Shown here one piece after another: positions 50,101 to 62,400 of a stretch of DNA of 64,000 nt. The position numbers were made by a program, and so were the translations under genes. Source of the DNA: Nyssa sinensis (Eukaryota; Streptophyta; Magnoliopsida; Cornales; Nyssaceae); the NCBI GenBank assembly GCA_008638375.1, contig CM018047.1, positions 52,212,679 to 52,276,678 on the forward strand, written 5' to 3'. The notes beneath the pieces were generated by a model. It did no database searches. It was not told where the DNA came from and was given only the letters and a program-made list of their open reading frames with translations. The number at the start of each line of letters is the position of its first letter. Position 1 is the first letter of the stretch.

Positions 50101-52032
50101 CAAACATTAGAACAAAATTGGCTTAATAAATATTTAAATTATTTGAAATATTGCAAAAATTACAATGTTTTGGAGAGAGTGACACTTTTAATATGAAAAA
50201 AGGTAGGGATTGACATTTCAACTTCTATAACTAACAAACTATCGTCATTCTTCACAAAATCTGCGTTGCCCATGATAAAACATCTTCCCTCCATCAACCA
50301 AATTGATCATTTATATAGGAAGTCTTCTCAACATAGGCTTTGTTTTTTAGAATTAGTTTAGATGTCTATCAAATTTGCCTTGTCATGTCTTCCATATTAT
50401 TAGGACCAACAAGTTCATAAAAATTTCTAATGTAAGACTTAGATAACAAAACTTCGCACATTAATTTAGAAAAAAAGCACTAAAACTTAAAATAGTTATA
50501 TTACTTAAATACGACATATGTAACTTTTAGATTGAACTTTTTAATATTACATGATAATTATTATAATGATAAGATATTATTTAACTTATAATGAATTAAC
50601 TTTTAATGTATAATATATTTTTTTGTCGTCTCGCTTTTAGTGATGAGTGTTGTCTTGTAGTTTCTATCTACACTTATATAAAGGGGTTGTGAGGATTAGA
50701 GGTATTCATTTCCTCTCTTCCTTCTCTTCCTTCTCCTCTTTTTGTTCCTTTTGTATTGCCTATCTACTATTGTAATAATAATCTTGGTGTCTATGAAGCA
50801 CAAACACTCTATTTTAGCTCACGTGTCTATAACGAAAACCGACACTCTTGGACACTTCCGAACACGTGTCGGACACTTGAATCATGGATGTTTATAATCA
50901 AATGAAGAAGTTTTTTAATTTTTATTTAATAGCCTTGTTATTTTAATATCTTAATAATGTTTTTGTGATTTCTGTATTCTTGTGCTAATTTAATTAAAAT
51001 AACATTAGATTTTTATTATATGGTCATATGAAAAATATAAAAATTTTATATATATTCAACGTGTCTCTGACGTGTCCGTGTCCTACTTTTTTGAGAAATA
51101 ACGTATCTGCATGTCTGTATCGTATCCGTGTTCCCTGTCCGTATCCGTGCTTCAGCTTGGTGTTCTATCTTCATTCTCTAATTTCATACTATTGATCCAC
51201 CCTCCTTTGTGGTTGTAATCTCTACCAGATGTCTTTGGCACCAGAGTTCAAAGCAGTTGACATGTGTCGGGTAAATCTCGATTAATATTGTCTATTTGCC
51301 ATGTCCTAATTAGATCTAGTATCTAATCATGCTCCTCATCTCTGAAAAATATGTTTCGGTTGTATTAATGACATAACTCTCCAAATTAAGTACAAATTAG
51401 ATTGGTAAAGCTAAAAAGTATGAAATTTTTATGAGCTGGAAACTGTAAAACAAATTCCACGTTGCTTGCTTCCTAAGGTAATCCGAGGCCATGATTTGCA
51501 CAATTGCACCAACCATGTGATCCAAACATGTCCTGACTAATTGGGCCTCTGATGTGATTTTGTTAATTAGTCAGGCATGTGCAGATGACAATCCTAGAAA
51601 TAATCCAGCATATAACAACAATCAATTTGGGTTATGGCAAGTATATACATGTGCATAATATAGTATGGAACATATAAAACTACAAAACTGCATTGTTATT
51701 CATTATGTGATACAATGAGAGAAAGAGGGAGACATGAGAAGGAGAATATATGCACCTTATAGAAGCCATTATCATCGACAAAATGAACGATGTCACCAGA
51801 AGCTTTGCAATCTTTGATCCCGTAACGCTCCTGCAGCGAGAGCTCAAACGATTCTTCTCTGTAAAGAAACAATTGAATAGTCAGGTTTTGACAAGTGAGA
51901 TTTTTTAGGGTAAAATAAAAAAATGGAAATTTGGAAGCTGTACTGTGAATAATAAAGGAGGAACTCACAATCTTCGACGGGAAGAGTTAGGGTTCGTCTG
52001 GAGAGCGTCTGAGATGGAAGTTCCGAAGCCAT
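47147..52032 (-). CDS. Conserved plant protein, possibly PSMG1/PAC1-like (C-terminus unresolved)
   Basis: Three exons join in phase: 52032-51944, 51858-51756 and 47530-47147, giving 192 residues starting MASELPSQTLSRRTLTLPV. The joins give LLYYSQEESFELSLQERYG and NGFYKVSVLLLQNYEPPI, both fluent. The pattern of a PPILVCAVNEV strand and a later VLKLPAFVLIGQ loosely resembles the proteasome assembly chaperone PSMG1 (which has KIPAILYL near its end), but I cannot confirm the family. The last exon is unsettled. One option is 47085-47050 (NYDERYGSHDW, stop). The other is 46230-46195 (MLYKAPAVQFS, stop), reached with phase 0. Exon 1 uses donor CACA/GTACAG; the nearer GTGAGT would break the frame. 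Intron 2 is 4.2 kb and full of transposons. Probable 5' UTR lies up to about 52140. Confidence 0.7.
48200..49220. mobile_element. hAT-type non-autonomous element, 1021 bp
   Basis: Perfect 8-bp duplication TCCTTCCC at 48192-48199 and 49221-49228. Ends are CATGGTTTACACGTAACGG and, reverse-complemented, CATGGTATTAAATGTCGGCC. Subterminal regions are dense in GTAACGG / CCGTTAC and CGGTATCGG repeats in both orientations, while the core is A+T-rich. No transposase. It lies in intron 2 of the 47-52 kb gene. Confidence 0.85.
49302..49699. repeat. Two-copy tandem duplication, 199-bp period
   Basis: AAACCATTCCACAGAAAAAT starts at 49302 and again at 49501. The two 199-bp units differ at only a few bases (for example TTTGTCCC versus TTTATCCC), so the event is recent. 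Each unit also repeats GTGAACTTGTGAAGTGTA-like phrases. Lies in the same intron, between two transposon copies. Confidence 0.93.
49800..50639. mobile_element. hAT-type non-autonomous element, 840 bp
   Basis: Perfect 8-bp duplication GTGATGAG at 49792-49799 and 50640-50647. The left end CAGTGTTGTCAAAGACG is the signature of a common plant family whose subterminal region is rich in CGCCT/AGGCG words. The right end, TTGTCGTCTCGCTTTTA, has diverged. Non-coding. Third insertion in this intron. Confidence 0.75.
50794..51154. mobile_element. GAAGCAC-type non-autonomous element (copy 2)
   Basis: Ends TGAAGCACAAACAC and GTATCCGTGCTTCA form terminal inverted repeats. The subterminal DNA is rich in GTGTC/GACAC words. 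The flanks CTTGGTGTCTAT and CTTGGTGTTCTAT resemble a target duplication of about 9-11 bp, which would fit a Mutator-like origin, though one base differs in length. Homologous, in inverse orientation, to 31308-31746. Confidence 0.65.
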
Positions 52033-52142
52033 CGGCGTCCTTGAATAGGAATATAATATATGGAGCGACCTTCATTCTTCGTCGTTCTTCACTCCCTTGG
52101 ACGAATCCAGCACAGGAGAGACTCAGAGAGAGGGGCTGCTAA

Positions 52143-54016
52143 ATATCCATTCGGGGTGAATTTACCACGAATGTTGGTGTTTTAAAAATATTTACAGAAA
52201 ATGCCATTTTGTGAAAACATTATCCCAGAGATGCATAAGTAAATAAATCTGTGTAATTATAATTTAAACAATAATTTACAATTACATTAGAATTGACATG
52301 ACATCCAAATTATTTAGGGTCAATATACAAATCATGTCACGTCTTTACACGAAACATCTTATGATTTATGTTTATAACGAATATCAGAATATTCAACATT
52401 AAGTATGAATTACCAAACGTAACATTTAACTGATAATGTAACATACTCACTAAGTTGTATAACATGGGCACAATTTGTTTTTTTTTTTTAATTTAATATA
52501 ATGTAGAAGATAATTTTAATTTTGAAATGATCTGTAACATTTTTTTAGTCAATCCAATCGAATAATATACTAGAATTATTTTTGTTATGTATACCAAGTA
52601 AATTGAATATAAGTGTTCAATCTAAAAAGCCATTTTTTTATTAATAAAAATATAAAAGAAAATACTAATTTAAAATTCTTGTTAAAGAGATAGCTGTAAT
52701 AAAATTTTATTTTTGGAATGCAAACACTATAAAAGCTTCATATATAACATTTTTTTCACTACTTATACCTTTTGCTTTGGTTGCATGGTTGCTTTTTATA
52801 CCTAAGAGTTCCAACAACGGACTATTAGCATATTTACTATGGCTTGTCCTTCCAACAAAATTTTAGTTGAACATATGGCATAGTTACCATCCAGTGGTTG
52901 GTTTAATGAGTAAGAATTCAAATTTTATCGCTTAATGCTTGAGTTTAAAATTCCATAGTCGTTCAGTGGGGTTAAAACCACTTTTTAGCACCTAGAGCAT
53001 GTGGTGTGACTTAAGTTTCGGTTCTAATGTAAGTGCAGTAAAATTTTCTGCTGATGATTGTCTGGTACTAAGGGACACGCTCCTTGGTGCATATCCACTT
53101 TTAGAACCAAAAAAAAGAAGTTGTCATCCTTTGTTTATCAAGAGCCATTATCTTGTTTATTGCATGTTATTTTGTGAGTCCTTCAACATACACCGTAAAG
53201 CTAAATTATTTTATCTTAAGTAACGTCCTTTGTGTTATACTATTTTTATCATCTTGTCATGACAATATTTGATCGGATCGTAAATTTGAAATTCCTTCAA
53301 ATCAAGCGTTTGTATCAAGAAAATAACCCCAAGAGTATTCATGATATTGAACCAATGAAGTGCATCTATATTTTTCTAACGTGTCTAATCCAACTACTCT
53401 TGGAGTTTGTAGTATAAGCATTTCGTTGTTTATCATCTTTATTATTTTATGACACTTGGTGCCTTGAGTAAAATTTGGTGGAAGAGTGTGCTTGAACTAG
53501 CAAATTGCAAATTATAATTTGTTTGAAGGACATTTAGCACAGAGAGGAATCAAAAGAGAAATGAAGAAGAAGAAGAATATTGTTTATTGGGCCCCGCGGC
53601 GCAAGCCTCTTGAAGACATGACGAACCAAGTTCAAAATACACATATTTCTATGGGACTGAACAATGCATTAAAGATCATGCAAAAGCATGCCCCTAATTT
53701 GAACATTGATGCCAGTTAAGTACAACCGAAGAGGTGAAACCACTTGCTTGGTCAGTTTTCGCTACATATTCTACAACATTTGAGGGTTTGAAAACCCCAA
53801 TGATATTGTCTTTCCATGTTTGCCCGCATAGTCATTACTGTTAAGTTTGAAAATGATAATGCCTAGTTTTTCATAGATTTAATTTATTCCAGCCAATTAA
53901 TCCCAAATCGTAACTCATATAATCTCAAACTTATGGTAGAATAAACCGCAAGAAAATGCCCCATGCAAAGTTTGTGCAGTTTTGAGTCATTAATGCCAAA
54001 CTAGGACACCATTAAT
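52143..54016. other. Intergenic DNA with isolated coding-like stretches
   Basis: Mostly A+T-rich. A plus-strand frame at 53519-53719 includes RRKPLEDMTNQVQ and MGLNNALKIMQKHAPNL, which reads more like protein than its surroundings, but has no visible partner exons and no family I can name. No RNA gene or transposon end was recognised. Confidence 0.4.
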
Positions 54017-54955
54017 TCACTCAAGCTTCCTTGCATAAAGAAAAAAGCAGAACTCTGACGCTTTGGAATGGCTTTGAGTTGAATAATAATAGCTGTTGCT
54101 GCTGCCACACTCGCTGTCACCACCGCAGCTGCTCTCGTCTCTGTCACTCTCTGTTTCCGGCATACCCGGCTTGAAGATGAACAAGCCGTGACCAGTGCCC
54201 GGTGTAGAAAACAGCCAGGCATGAACATCCCAGTAAACCTGCACCGGTAGCTTGTCAACTAAAACAGTCTGGTTCCCTCTGAATTTCCACTGCAAGTTCT
54301 GAATATGAATCAACACAATCCCATCTATGCTAATCCACATTTCTGGATCTCTAGATCCAGACGTTGAGCTTTCTACCACAATTTCATGGTCTTTTCTCCT
54401 CTGATCAAACTTGGCTCTTGTGGAGAAGCTTTTCTTCCCAAACACATGTTCCTTCTTGTATAACATTACAGCATCAATAAGGGCAGGTCTGGATTTAGTT
54501 CTCTTATAAGCCTTTTTCTTGTAATCCCCCAGCAACATCACCACCTCTTCGTCTGAAACTAGTGCAACGTAGAAGTCTGTACATGGTTCCGGACCACCGG
54601 CAAATTTTGCCGACCGGACATCCCAATAGACCTCCACTAAGTTTCCATCAACTTCAAAGGTCTTGAACCCTTTTTTGCTCCAGAAGTGCCATGGCTTGAG
54701 GTCAATTTTGCAGCAGTAATGGTAATCAGTTTCTACGCTATCAACAGAAATGCTCAGGGAATGATTCATGAGGTTCTTGCACCATAAAACTGTCACGTTA
54801 TGCCAGTAACCGGCAATGTGTGTCTGATAAACACACGCCACCGTGCTCTGAGCAGTTTTATGGGTCGATGGATCATCGGTGATTTTCTGCGCTAGCGGTG
54901 GTGGTGGTTGTGAGTGGGAAATCGATTGAGTTCTCGAGGAAAGACGATAAGACAT
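54017..54955 (-). CDS. DUF868 family protein
   Basis: A single uninterrupted frame encodes 312 residues from ATG 54955, preferred over the in-frame upstream ATG at 55033 because the family begins close to a short polar N-terminus. Features typical of DUF868 are the early VACVYQTHIAGYWHNVTVLW, the central FWSKKGFKTFEVDG, a VEVYWDVRSAKF strand, and the paired later motif LPVQVYWDVHAWLF. It ends in a Ser/Gly-rich, low-complexity tail after GLFIFKPG. Length is normal for the family (about 280-340). No signal peptide, membrane segment or catalytic motif is visible. The biochemical role of DUF868 is unknown; I add no function. Confidence 0.92.
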   Translation of the reverse strand: MSYRLSSRTQSISHSQPPPPLAQKITDDPSTHKTAQSTVACVYQTHIAGYWHNVTVLWCKNLMNHSLSISVDSVETDYHYCCKIDLKPWHFWSKKGFKTFEVDGNLVEVYWDVRSAKFAGGPEPCTDFYVALVSDEEVVMLLGDYKKKAYKRTKSRPALIDAVMLYKKEHVFGKKSFSTRAKFDQRRKDHEIVVESSTSGSRDPEMWISIDGIVLIHIQNLQWKFRGNQTVLVDKLPVQVYWDVHAWLFSTPGTGHGLFIFKPGMPETESDRDESSCGGDSECGSSNSYYYSTQSHSKASEFCFFLYARKLE

Positions 54956-56389
54956 GGTGAGGATATCTTTTGTATCCTTAAATACATAAACTGGATTGAT
55001 CCTATAATTTTGATGGGTTAAAAACCATATCACTACAAATACTGCATCATCTGCTGATTATAATTTTCCTTTCCCAGCTCCATAAAATGCATGACCTGTA
55101 TATATATACAAGGCCTAAAAATATATATACAGCTTTTCAATGATCATGAGATGAAAGGTAATTAAGCTGCAGATTACCTTGAGACCAAAGCTTTTTGAAA
55201 ATTCATTAACAGCTGAGCCATCCAGAGCCACACCAAGGCAGAAAAAGAATTGAATGATATGATTAACAGAAATAAAAGGGTATAGCTCACTGCATGGGGC
55301 TCCTGCTACTGCAGATTCCAGAAAAGAATAGATACATGTTACAACTACATCTAGGAATGGTTAGATATATAAAACCTCCTCCTAACCTCCTGATCAAAAT
55401 GAAGTAATATTATTGTTGCGTTAAGGCTCACCCTGGTATGATCGAGAAATGAAAAACATTAAACATGTTGCAGGAGGAAGGAGGTGCATATGGGGGTGAA
55501 AATTCACCTGAAAACGGTTGTTAGCCAGAATTTTTTGTTTTTGTGAAAGAAGAAAATGGTTTGGAAAAGGCAGTTGTGTTTGTGGAGGAAAAGCCACCAG
55601 AAGGGCCCGAGGAAGAAGGGGTTAAAAATAAGAAATGACCCCAAGGTTCCACCTTAATTCCAAACTAATTACAATGTTTTTATCCCATTTTTTTGGGTTC
55701 TTAGCTTTTAGGGTTCCAAACTAATAAATCTAGAAACTCCTATGATTAGAGTGCTTCCCATTTAAACCAATAATGAAGGAAGAAAAAGCACATATACAGC
55801 AATAACCGTGTTTTATTATGGGTTAGGATTTTTTAACTGACTTTTAATTCTAATCTCCACAAGGAGATAATATTAATTAATCACATTTGTTAGTGAATAT
55901 TTTGTATGTATCAAGTCCTCTGGTCATAGAAACCAAATTTTATTATATATTTTAAGTTTTTCTGAATTTATCATTATACTTTCTATACAAATCCAAACAT
56001 TTAAAAAATTATCAAATTACATTTTAATATCCCTAATATTATGAATTACTTCCTCATTTTCCCAAAATTCTAGAAGCATTTTAAATAATTATTTAATAGA
56101 ATTCATGTTTTTAACATATCAGTTTTTTTACTAAAAAAATTGTCTTAATTTTTTTCAAAAATATTAACAATATTTTCTCGAATCACTTCTAATTACACTG
56201 AAACAAACAATCAGCACACCTTGAATAAGGGGTGCTTTGGCAACTCTTCCATCCCCTAGCCAAACCACACAGCCAAAGGTAGCGCCCTCTACTGGCAACC
56301 AAAGTGTCCAAACAGAGAATCATATATATATCAACTTCTTCTTGCTGCAATTTTACATTAATCTTCTCATTTCTACAATGATATATATG

Positions 56390-56435
<46 letters not shown>

Positions 56436-56587
56436 TGATGAGTAGCTGTTCCAAGTCACTTTTCTAAACTCAAAACTAGACAATCTCTCTTCCTCCTCAC
56501 ATACAAGGAACTGAATCTAACTACTACTCATCACAAACCTCAAATCATATCATATGGGGAAATTATAATTTCACAATATATAGCCAG
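54956..56587. other. Upstream of DUF868 gene and 3' flank of membrane-protein gene
   Basis: About 1.6 kb between two minus-strand genes. The DUF868 leader and promoter should lie between about 54.96 and 55.6 kb. A long TA microsatellite occupies about 56392-56431. Nothing else was recognised. Confidence 0.55.
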
Positions 56588-59436
56588 TCATACTATGTTC
56601 CCACTGTCATATGCCCTACGCCCACTCTTGTCTTCAATTTCTTCTCTATCTTTTCTATCCCCAATTCCATGAAAACTTTTACCACCATGTCTGGATTTCA
56701 AGATTCTCCCAATACGATCATCTGCTAAAATACCAGTCTGAATTGCTTCAATACACAACGCCTTCACCAAAGTTTTGAAGCGCCTTGTGAATGTTGGTAT
56801 CCGAGACATGGTACCAACAATTCCCTGCAGTCTGTCACAGAAAAAAAATATGCATAATAATTAATTTCACAATGCCTTTCATCATTAGGAACCAAATTCA
56901 CATGTAGTAAGGATTTCAGTTGGTCTTTAAAATAATTGGTAGTTATCCAGCAGAGGTTCTACTGCCCCCCCCAAAAATATATGCAGGATCAATTGAAGTC
57001 TATTATTAGTTACTACCATTAGCAATTCTTATCTATATTTGGATTCGAAGAGGCAAGTCCATACACAACCCAAAAAAAAAGTTCTAGCCTTTTCATTTTT
57101 GACAGAATTTGGCAAGAGAAGTGTCTAAATTAATAAATGATGTAGACTCCAGAGTTGACAAGTATGCACATTTTTTGACAAAAGACAACACACAAAGGAA
57201 GAATGGGCTATCCACAAAGAAGTGCTACGGTTGCAGATCATATCAGTTAGTGGATTGTAAATGATCACTTGGTAGTCATTGCTCTTGGAATGCTAATTGT
57301 GTTCTGAATAAAGGAATTTCTATAAGCGAGCTACTAAACTTTGTCCAACCCACAAAAAAAAAAAAGAAAAGAAAAAAGTTGATTACAATAAGGGTCCCAA
57401 CTTGCAGGCTATATTTTTACTTGAGAGAGGAAAATTCTCCTGGAGCAAGATGTATGGGTTGATGAATCCATATCATAGCGCACAAACCCCCTAACAACCA
57501 CACATTTCATGATTGAGCTTAATGAATTAATTGATTTTATCTCGATGGAATGTGGCAGAACATCAAGAATAATCTACAAGCTACAACTGCAGAGTCTAAA
57601 TGCAGCTTACTCAATATTTTCTGCCAGGATTAAAGTGAGCTAGCTTCAAACACTGCACAAACTGTACAGTTAAATGACAATCAGATGGTTATGTTCATCT
57701 AAAGGACATTTAATCTGGCAAATTGTACAGATCTGACTCCTAACATGTATCATTATACCCATAAGCAGTAATATTTTTATTCAAAATTTTCATTCGGCTG
57801 TCTTCCTCCATTCTTGTGTTTCACCAGAACCTCAACCTTAGTATTTTTATGACTTTATTTAAAACATGATAATTAGGAACTTACCTCCTAATTATGGCTT
57901 GCAACTGTGCTCTTCTGACAGTGTCACTGGATGGGAATCCAGTGTCATTCCAGTCCTCTGGTTTTTCATTATTGCACCCCATAATCAGCTCTCTCAGACA
58001 GATTTCTTCACTTTCATCTAACTGGAGTCCCTTTATTTGCTCCTTCATTATCAACAGTGGCCCAATAAACCACTCAAACACTTTATCCCTTGGCCAGTTG
58101 GACCTTGTTAATTCCATCCCGTCAGCTGGAAAAATTCAACAACAAAATTATAATAGGAACTCAAATCTAACATATTGTCAAGCCCAAAAATGAAGTTAGT
58201 TTGAGAAAACACATACAGATAACCAAACCAGATGACTCAGACTTTGCCGACGCAAGAAGACATTGTAAAATGCACCAAGCGGGTAGTTTGATGCCTAATT
58301 TCTTACATTTACCCTTCAAAATGCATTCTGCAATGTCTTTGACATCTATCAGACCATCACGAAGGAGTTGCCTACCATTCACCTCGCAGGATTTAAACAG
58401 CCAATCCCATACCTGTCACATTCTAGCAATAAACTTCCCCATTTACCAAGACAGATATTAGTTTGAAAGTGTATATAGGAGGTTCCTCACCTGCATAGGT
58501 GCATATTGTTGGATAGCCCACTTCAATGTTCTTGATCGTTCTGAAACCAGCTTTGAATTGTATGAGCCTTCTCTCCCCAGCTTTGAATTGTATGAGCCTT
58601 CTCTCCCATTCTTCTGATCATTTTTATCACTGTCAATTGACTTTCTTCTCTCAAGGCCTGTAGAAGGGCTCATGTTTCTATGGTATCTAGGCCTGGCTGT
58701 CAGAAGGATTTCTCAGAATCAAAATCATTGAATATGCAATAAGAAACTCTCTCATGAGAGGCATAATATAGCAATAACAGAAAATACCAAAGAACTCCGT
58801 GCCTTTTGAAAAACATATATCATGTTCAAATTGTAAAGCAAAGGATCTAGAATCCCAAGTGGTACCTGGGAAAGCAGGATCCCTCTCTCAAGTAAAGTAA
58901 ATCATTTGTATATTCATCAAACAGCGAAACTACTGCCACAACATATGCGAGTCCCATCAGAAGCGAGTCTTCCTGGGAAGTATGAATCTGAATTAAGTTG
59001 AAACTCCAAACCAAAATGACAACAACATAGAGAACAACTGTCAAAGTTCTACCTCAAACTCATAACTATGACTGAAAAAAAAATCTGGCAGACCTGATGG
59101 ACAATAACTCCGCCATAAAGTCCAAGAAAGAAGCTGGATAAGAAAGCACTTATCACAGCTCCCACTACAGCTAGAGGCCACAAGATGATGGCAAGACCAG
59201 CAAATGGGACACATACTGCCTCCAAGAATGGCCCTTCTCTTCCAATCAAATCTTCTAATAGCCTCTTCCAACCCTTGAACAGCATGGAAGGGCTTTTCCA
59301 AAGAGCAACAGCTGTAATCAAAAGCACATCCACTGGCACACCAAGCAGGGCAACCAACAAACAACTTGGCAGCTTTGATAACCTAAAAGAGACAGAATGA
59401 GGTGAGAGTTAACTTTAAATCCTCTCTCTCTCTCTG

Positions 59437-59475
<39 letters not shown>

Positions 59476-62400
59476 TATTCTGTAACAAAGATTCAAAATA
59501 AGAATTCCTCACTTTATGTCCATGGGCTTCTCATCTGGTGGTATTTCCTCACTCAGATCATCCATGTAAGAGAAATAAGAGTGGAAGCAAAAATCTGTGA
59601 AATCCCTTACCACAGTGCAGCTTCCCTCAAGTGTTGAAAGACAACCATCCTGATAATTATGCAGAAGTAAGCCAATAGCATAAAGTGCCAAAAGCAAATT
59701 ATTTTAGCCTAGGTAAACAGGAGGAAGCAGGAATAAAGTTCTCTGGCTACTTGAAGCCTCTTGAAATTTGGTGAATGTGCACTTTAGTTGGAGTACGATG
59801 ATAAATTTGGCATTTTGAAACTGTCTAGTGTGGAAAATGACTTGTAAATCATGAATCAGGACATTATCGTCATAAGTTGGGTGAAAGTGGAAAATTTTAA
59901 TAGGCTGCTTGAAAATAATTGAAAACAAAATTATGCAAAAGCAATAAATCCCAAAGATAAAGACAATTAGTTGTCACTTGCTCATTCAAATTTTTTTTTC
60001 AGTATTATAGAAATGATTCACAGTTTTTTGGATAATATGAATATAGTAATGAATTTTGTTTATATGCTATATAATTAGGTTACACTATCTTCATGCAGCG
60101 GCTTCACATTATTTATGTTGTTAAGAAGCTATTTACCAGAAACAAGAATATAATACTTGTTAAAAGTATATCTACAAATAAACAAATAAAAAGGAGAAAA
60201 AACAAGAGTTCCTAAGAAACTCAACTATACTTTCTTTAAAGGTCTTAAAATGAATGCTTTCTTGAAAAGAACTTCCAAAGAAACAGAGTAACAGAGATGC
60301 CTACAAAAAACAACTGAAATAAGAAAAGAAGATGGACAACTAGGGATGTAGCTTGGGCGGGCCAGGTTCTAGCTGAGTGTCAACCCGAGCTCAGCTCATA
60401 CCCAACCTTGAACCCGAACAACCCAACCCGAATTAAAATTCATTAGTATCGATTTCAACCCGAGCTTGACAAGCTTTCAACAATTTAAATTATCGATTCC
60501 AAATTTTAAATTTTATTCACAGTTTCTTCTATAAATTGGCGTCTTTTTCCTATTTTGATTATACACTATAAGTTCCAATAATTTCTCTTAGTTTTCCTTC
60601 TAAAAAAAACCAAAAGCAGTTAAAATAATTGCTTCAACATAATTTAATTTTGAAAAAATGTTAAAGGTCAACAAGTTTATGAAATTATACAAATGTAAAT
60701 AGTAATGCTTGTAAAGAATTCCTACTAATTTAATGGTGGATAATTAAAGTATAAAAAATATAATATACAAAATATTGGGTTTGGGCTCGGGTTTCCAAAA
60801 TCTCAACGCAAGCCCAACCCTAATTTAGATCGGGATTGAGTTCTTTTGCCCAGGCTTATCCCAAAGCATACAAATTGAAGCCAAGCCCTAAAAAATTTAG
60901 GCTGAGCTCGGGTTGGCCAGCCCAAGTTGCACCCCTATAGACAACCACAGTGAAAGTATTTTCCCTTCAATTTGAGAAGTCCACTAAACAATGAAAAATA
61001 AGACAGAGAGAGCCTAAGGCCTGTCAGCTGCACGTCATAAGAAACTCAACTATGCTTTCTTTACAAGGTCTTAAAATGCATGTTTTCGAGAAAAGAACTT
61101 CCAAAGAAACAAAGTAAAAGTGAAAATAAAAGACTTATAACAAAGCAATAGAAGGATTTGTGAAAGGAGAGAGACATACAACAAAGCAATGGAAGAATTT
61201 GTCAGCGACATTCTGTCCAACAGCCTCAAAGGTTGCAATTAGAGGAGCAAAAAACCCATATCCTATCCCGCCCAAAAGGTTTCCCAGAATCCCAATGATT
61301 GGCCAAAGGACCAGAGGCACTGGCAGCAACATCATAACCAAAACCTTCAAAACCAGTCCAAGCCTTTTGGTTCTGTAACAGAATGCCAAAGGCAAAAAAA
61401 GAAAGCACAGAGCATAAAACAGAACAGAACTTGACATTACATTGAACATTCAAATATGAGATGCGGGTTGTAGTTTTGGTAAGGTTAGTGCAAAGGGAAG
61501 CATACTTTGCTACACAGTAGTAAGTCCAGACGAAGTGTGCTGGCCAGAGCCCAAGTATCACAGCTGAATTTCCAACCAGAATAATGCCTACTACAACAGG
61601 ACTGACTATTGCCGCTGTCAAATGAAGCAGATATATATCAAACAGATCAAGAAGTCGACCATGGTCAATATATGTATATATATAAGCACATCGGCAGAAA
61701 TTTATTCATATACATGTGGATGTTTACTACTGATCCATCATTTAATACATGGATACATGCCCATAGTACTTGTGGACTCAGTCATGCATAAGTTCACATG
61801 CACATGAAGAACTCCTTTATAAACACTCATGCGCGTGCGCACGCACACATTTTTACTTGATAATTGATGTTCTTGGCCATATCAATTAACAATCATTAAT
61901 AAGTGTTCATGTGGGGGGAGAAATCTCCACAAACGAGATTCCCTTATGCAAGAAGAAGCAAAATCACGTGGATGTTTTGGAAAACAATAAGTGTATCATT
62001 TATAGACACTAGAAGGTGAAGTGGCTCTTGGGAGAAGGTATAAGCCAACTTAGGAAATGGAGTTCTAGAAAAAAAGAGGGACAAAATGGCTTCTTCTTAG
62101 TGCAATGAATGCTAAAAAGATGATCCAGAGTCTTCTTCCTAGGACATTAATGGTAGTCTTTTAAATGGAGCTCAAGCTTATTGAATGTTTGTCTCTATTG
62201 TAATTAACTCTGTGCGTGTCTGTCTTAGGAATCTTTGTTCCATATTTATAGCCTAGGAGACACGTGCCAAGCATGTTGGCTTTACGCGGGAAGGGTTTTT
62301 CCTTTGCCACGTGTTCTGGCTTTTCGCCTGATTGGACGATTGCTTATCCCTGAAAGTTATTACTTTTGACCATCATTAATGAAGATCAAAATCTCATGTC

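Noticed and set aside
54001..54258. Minus-strand ORF overlapping the end of the DUF868 gene
   Set aside because: Shadow in another frame of the real DUF868 coding sequence.
59041..59364. Second minus-strand ORF over exon 5 of the membrane-protein gene
   Set aside because: Off-frame shadow; the other frame gives the conserved hydrophobic protein and phase-correct joins.
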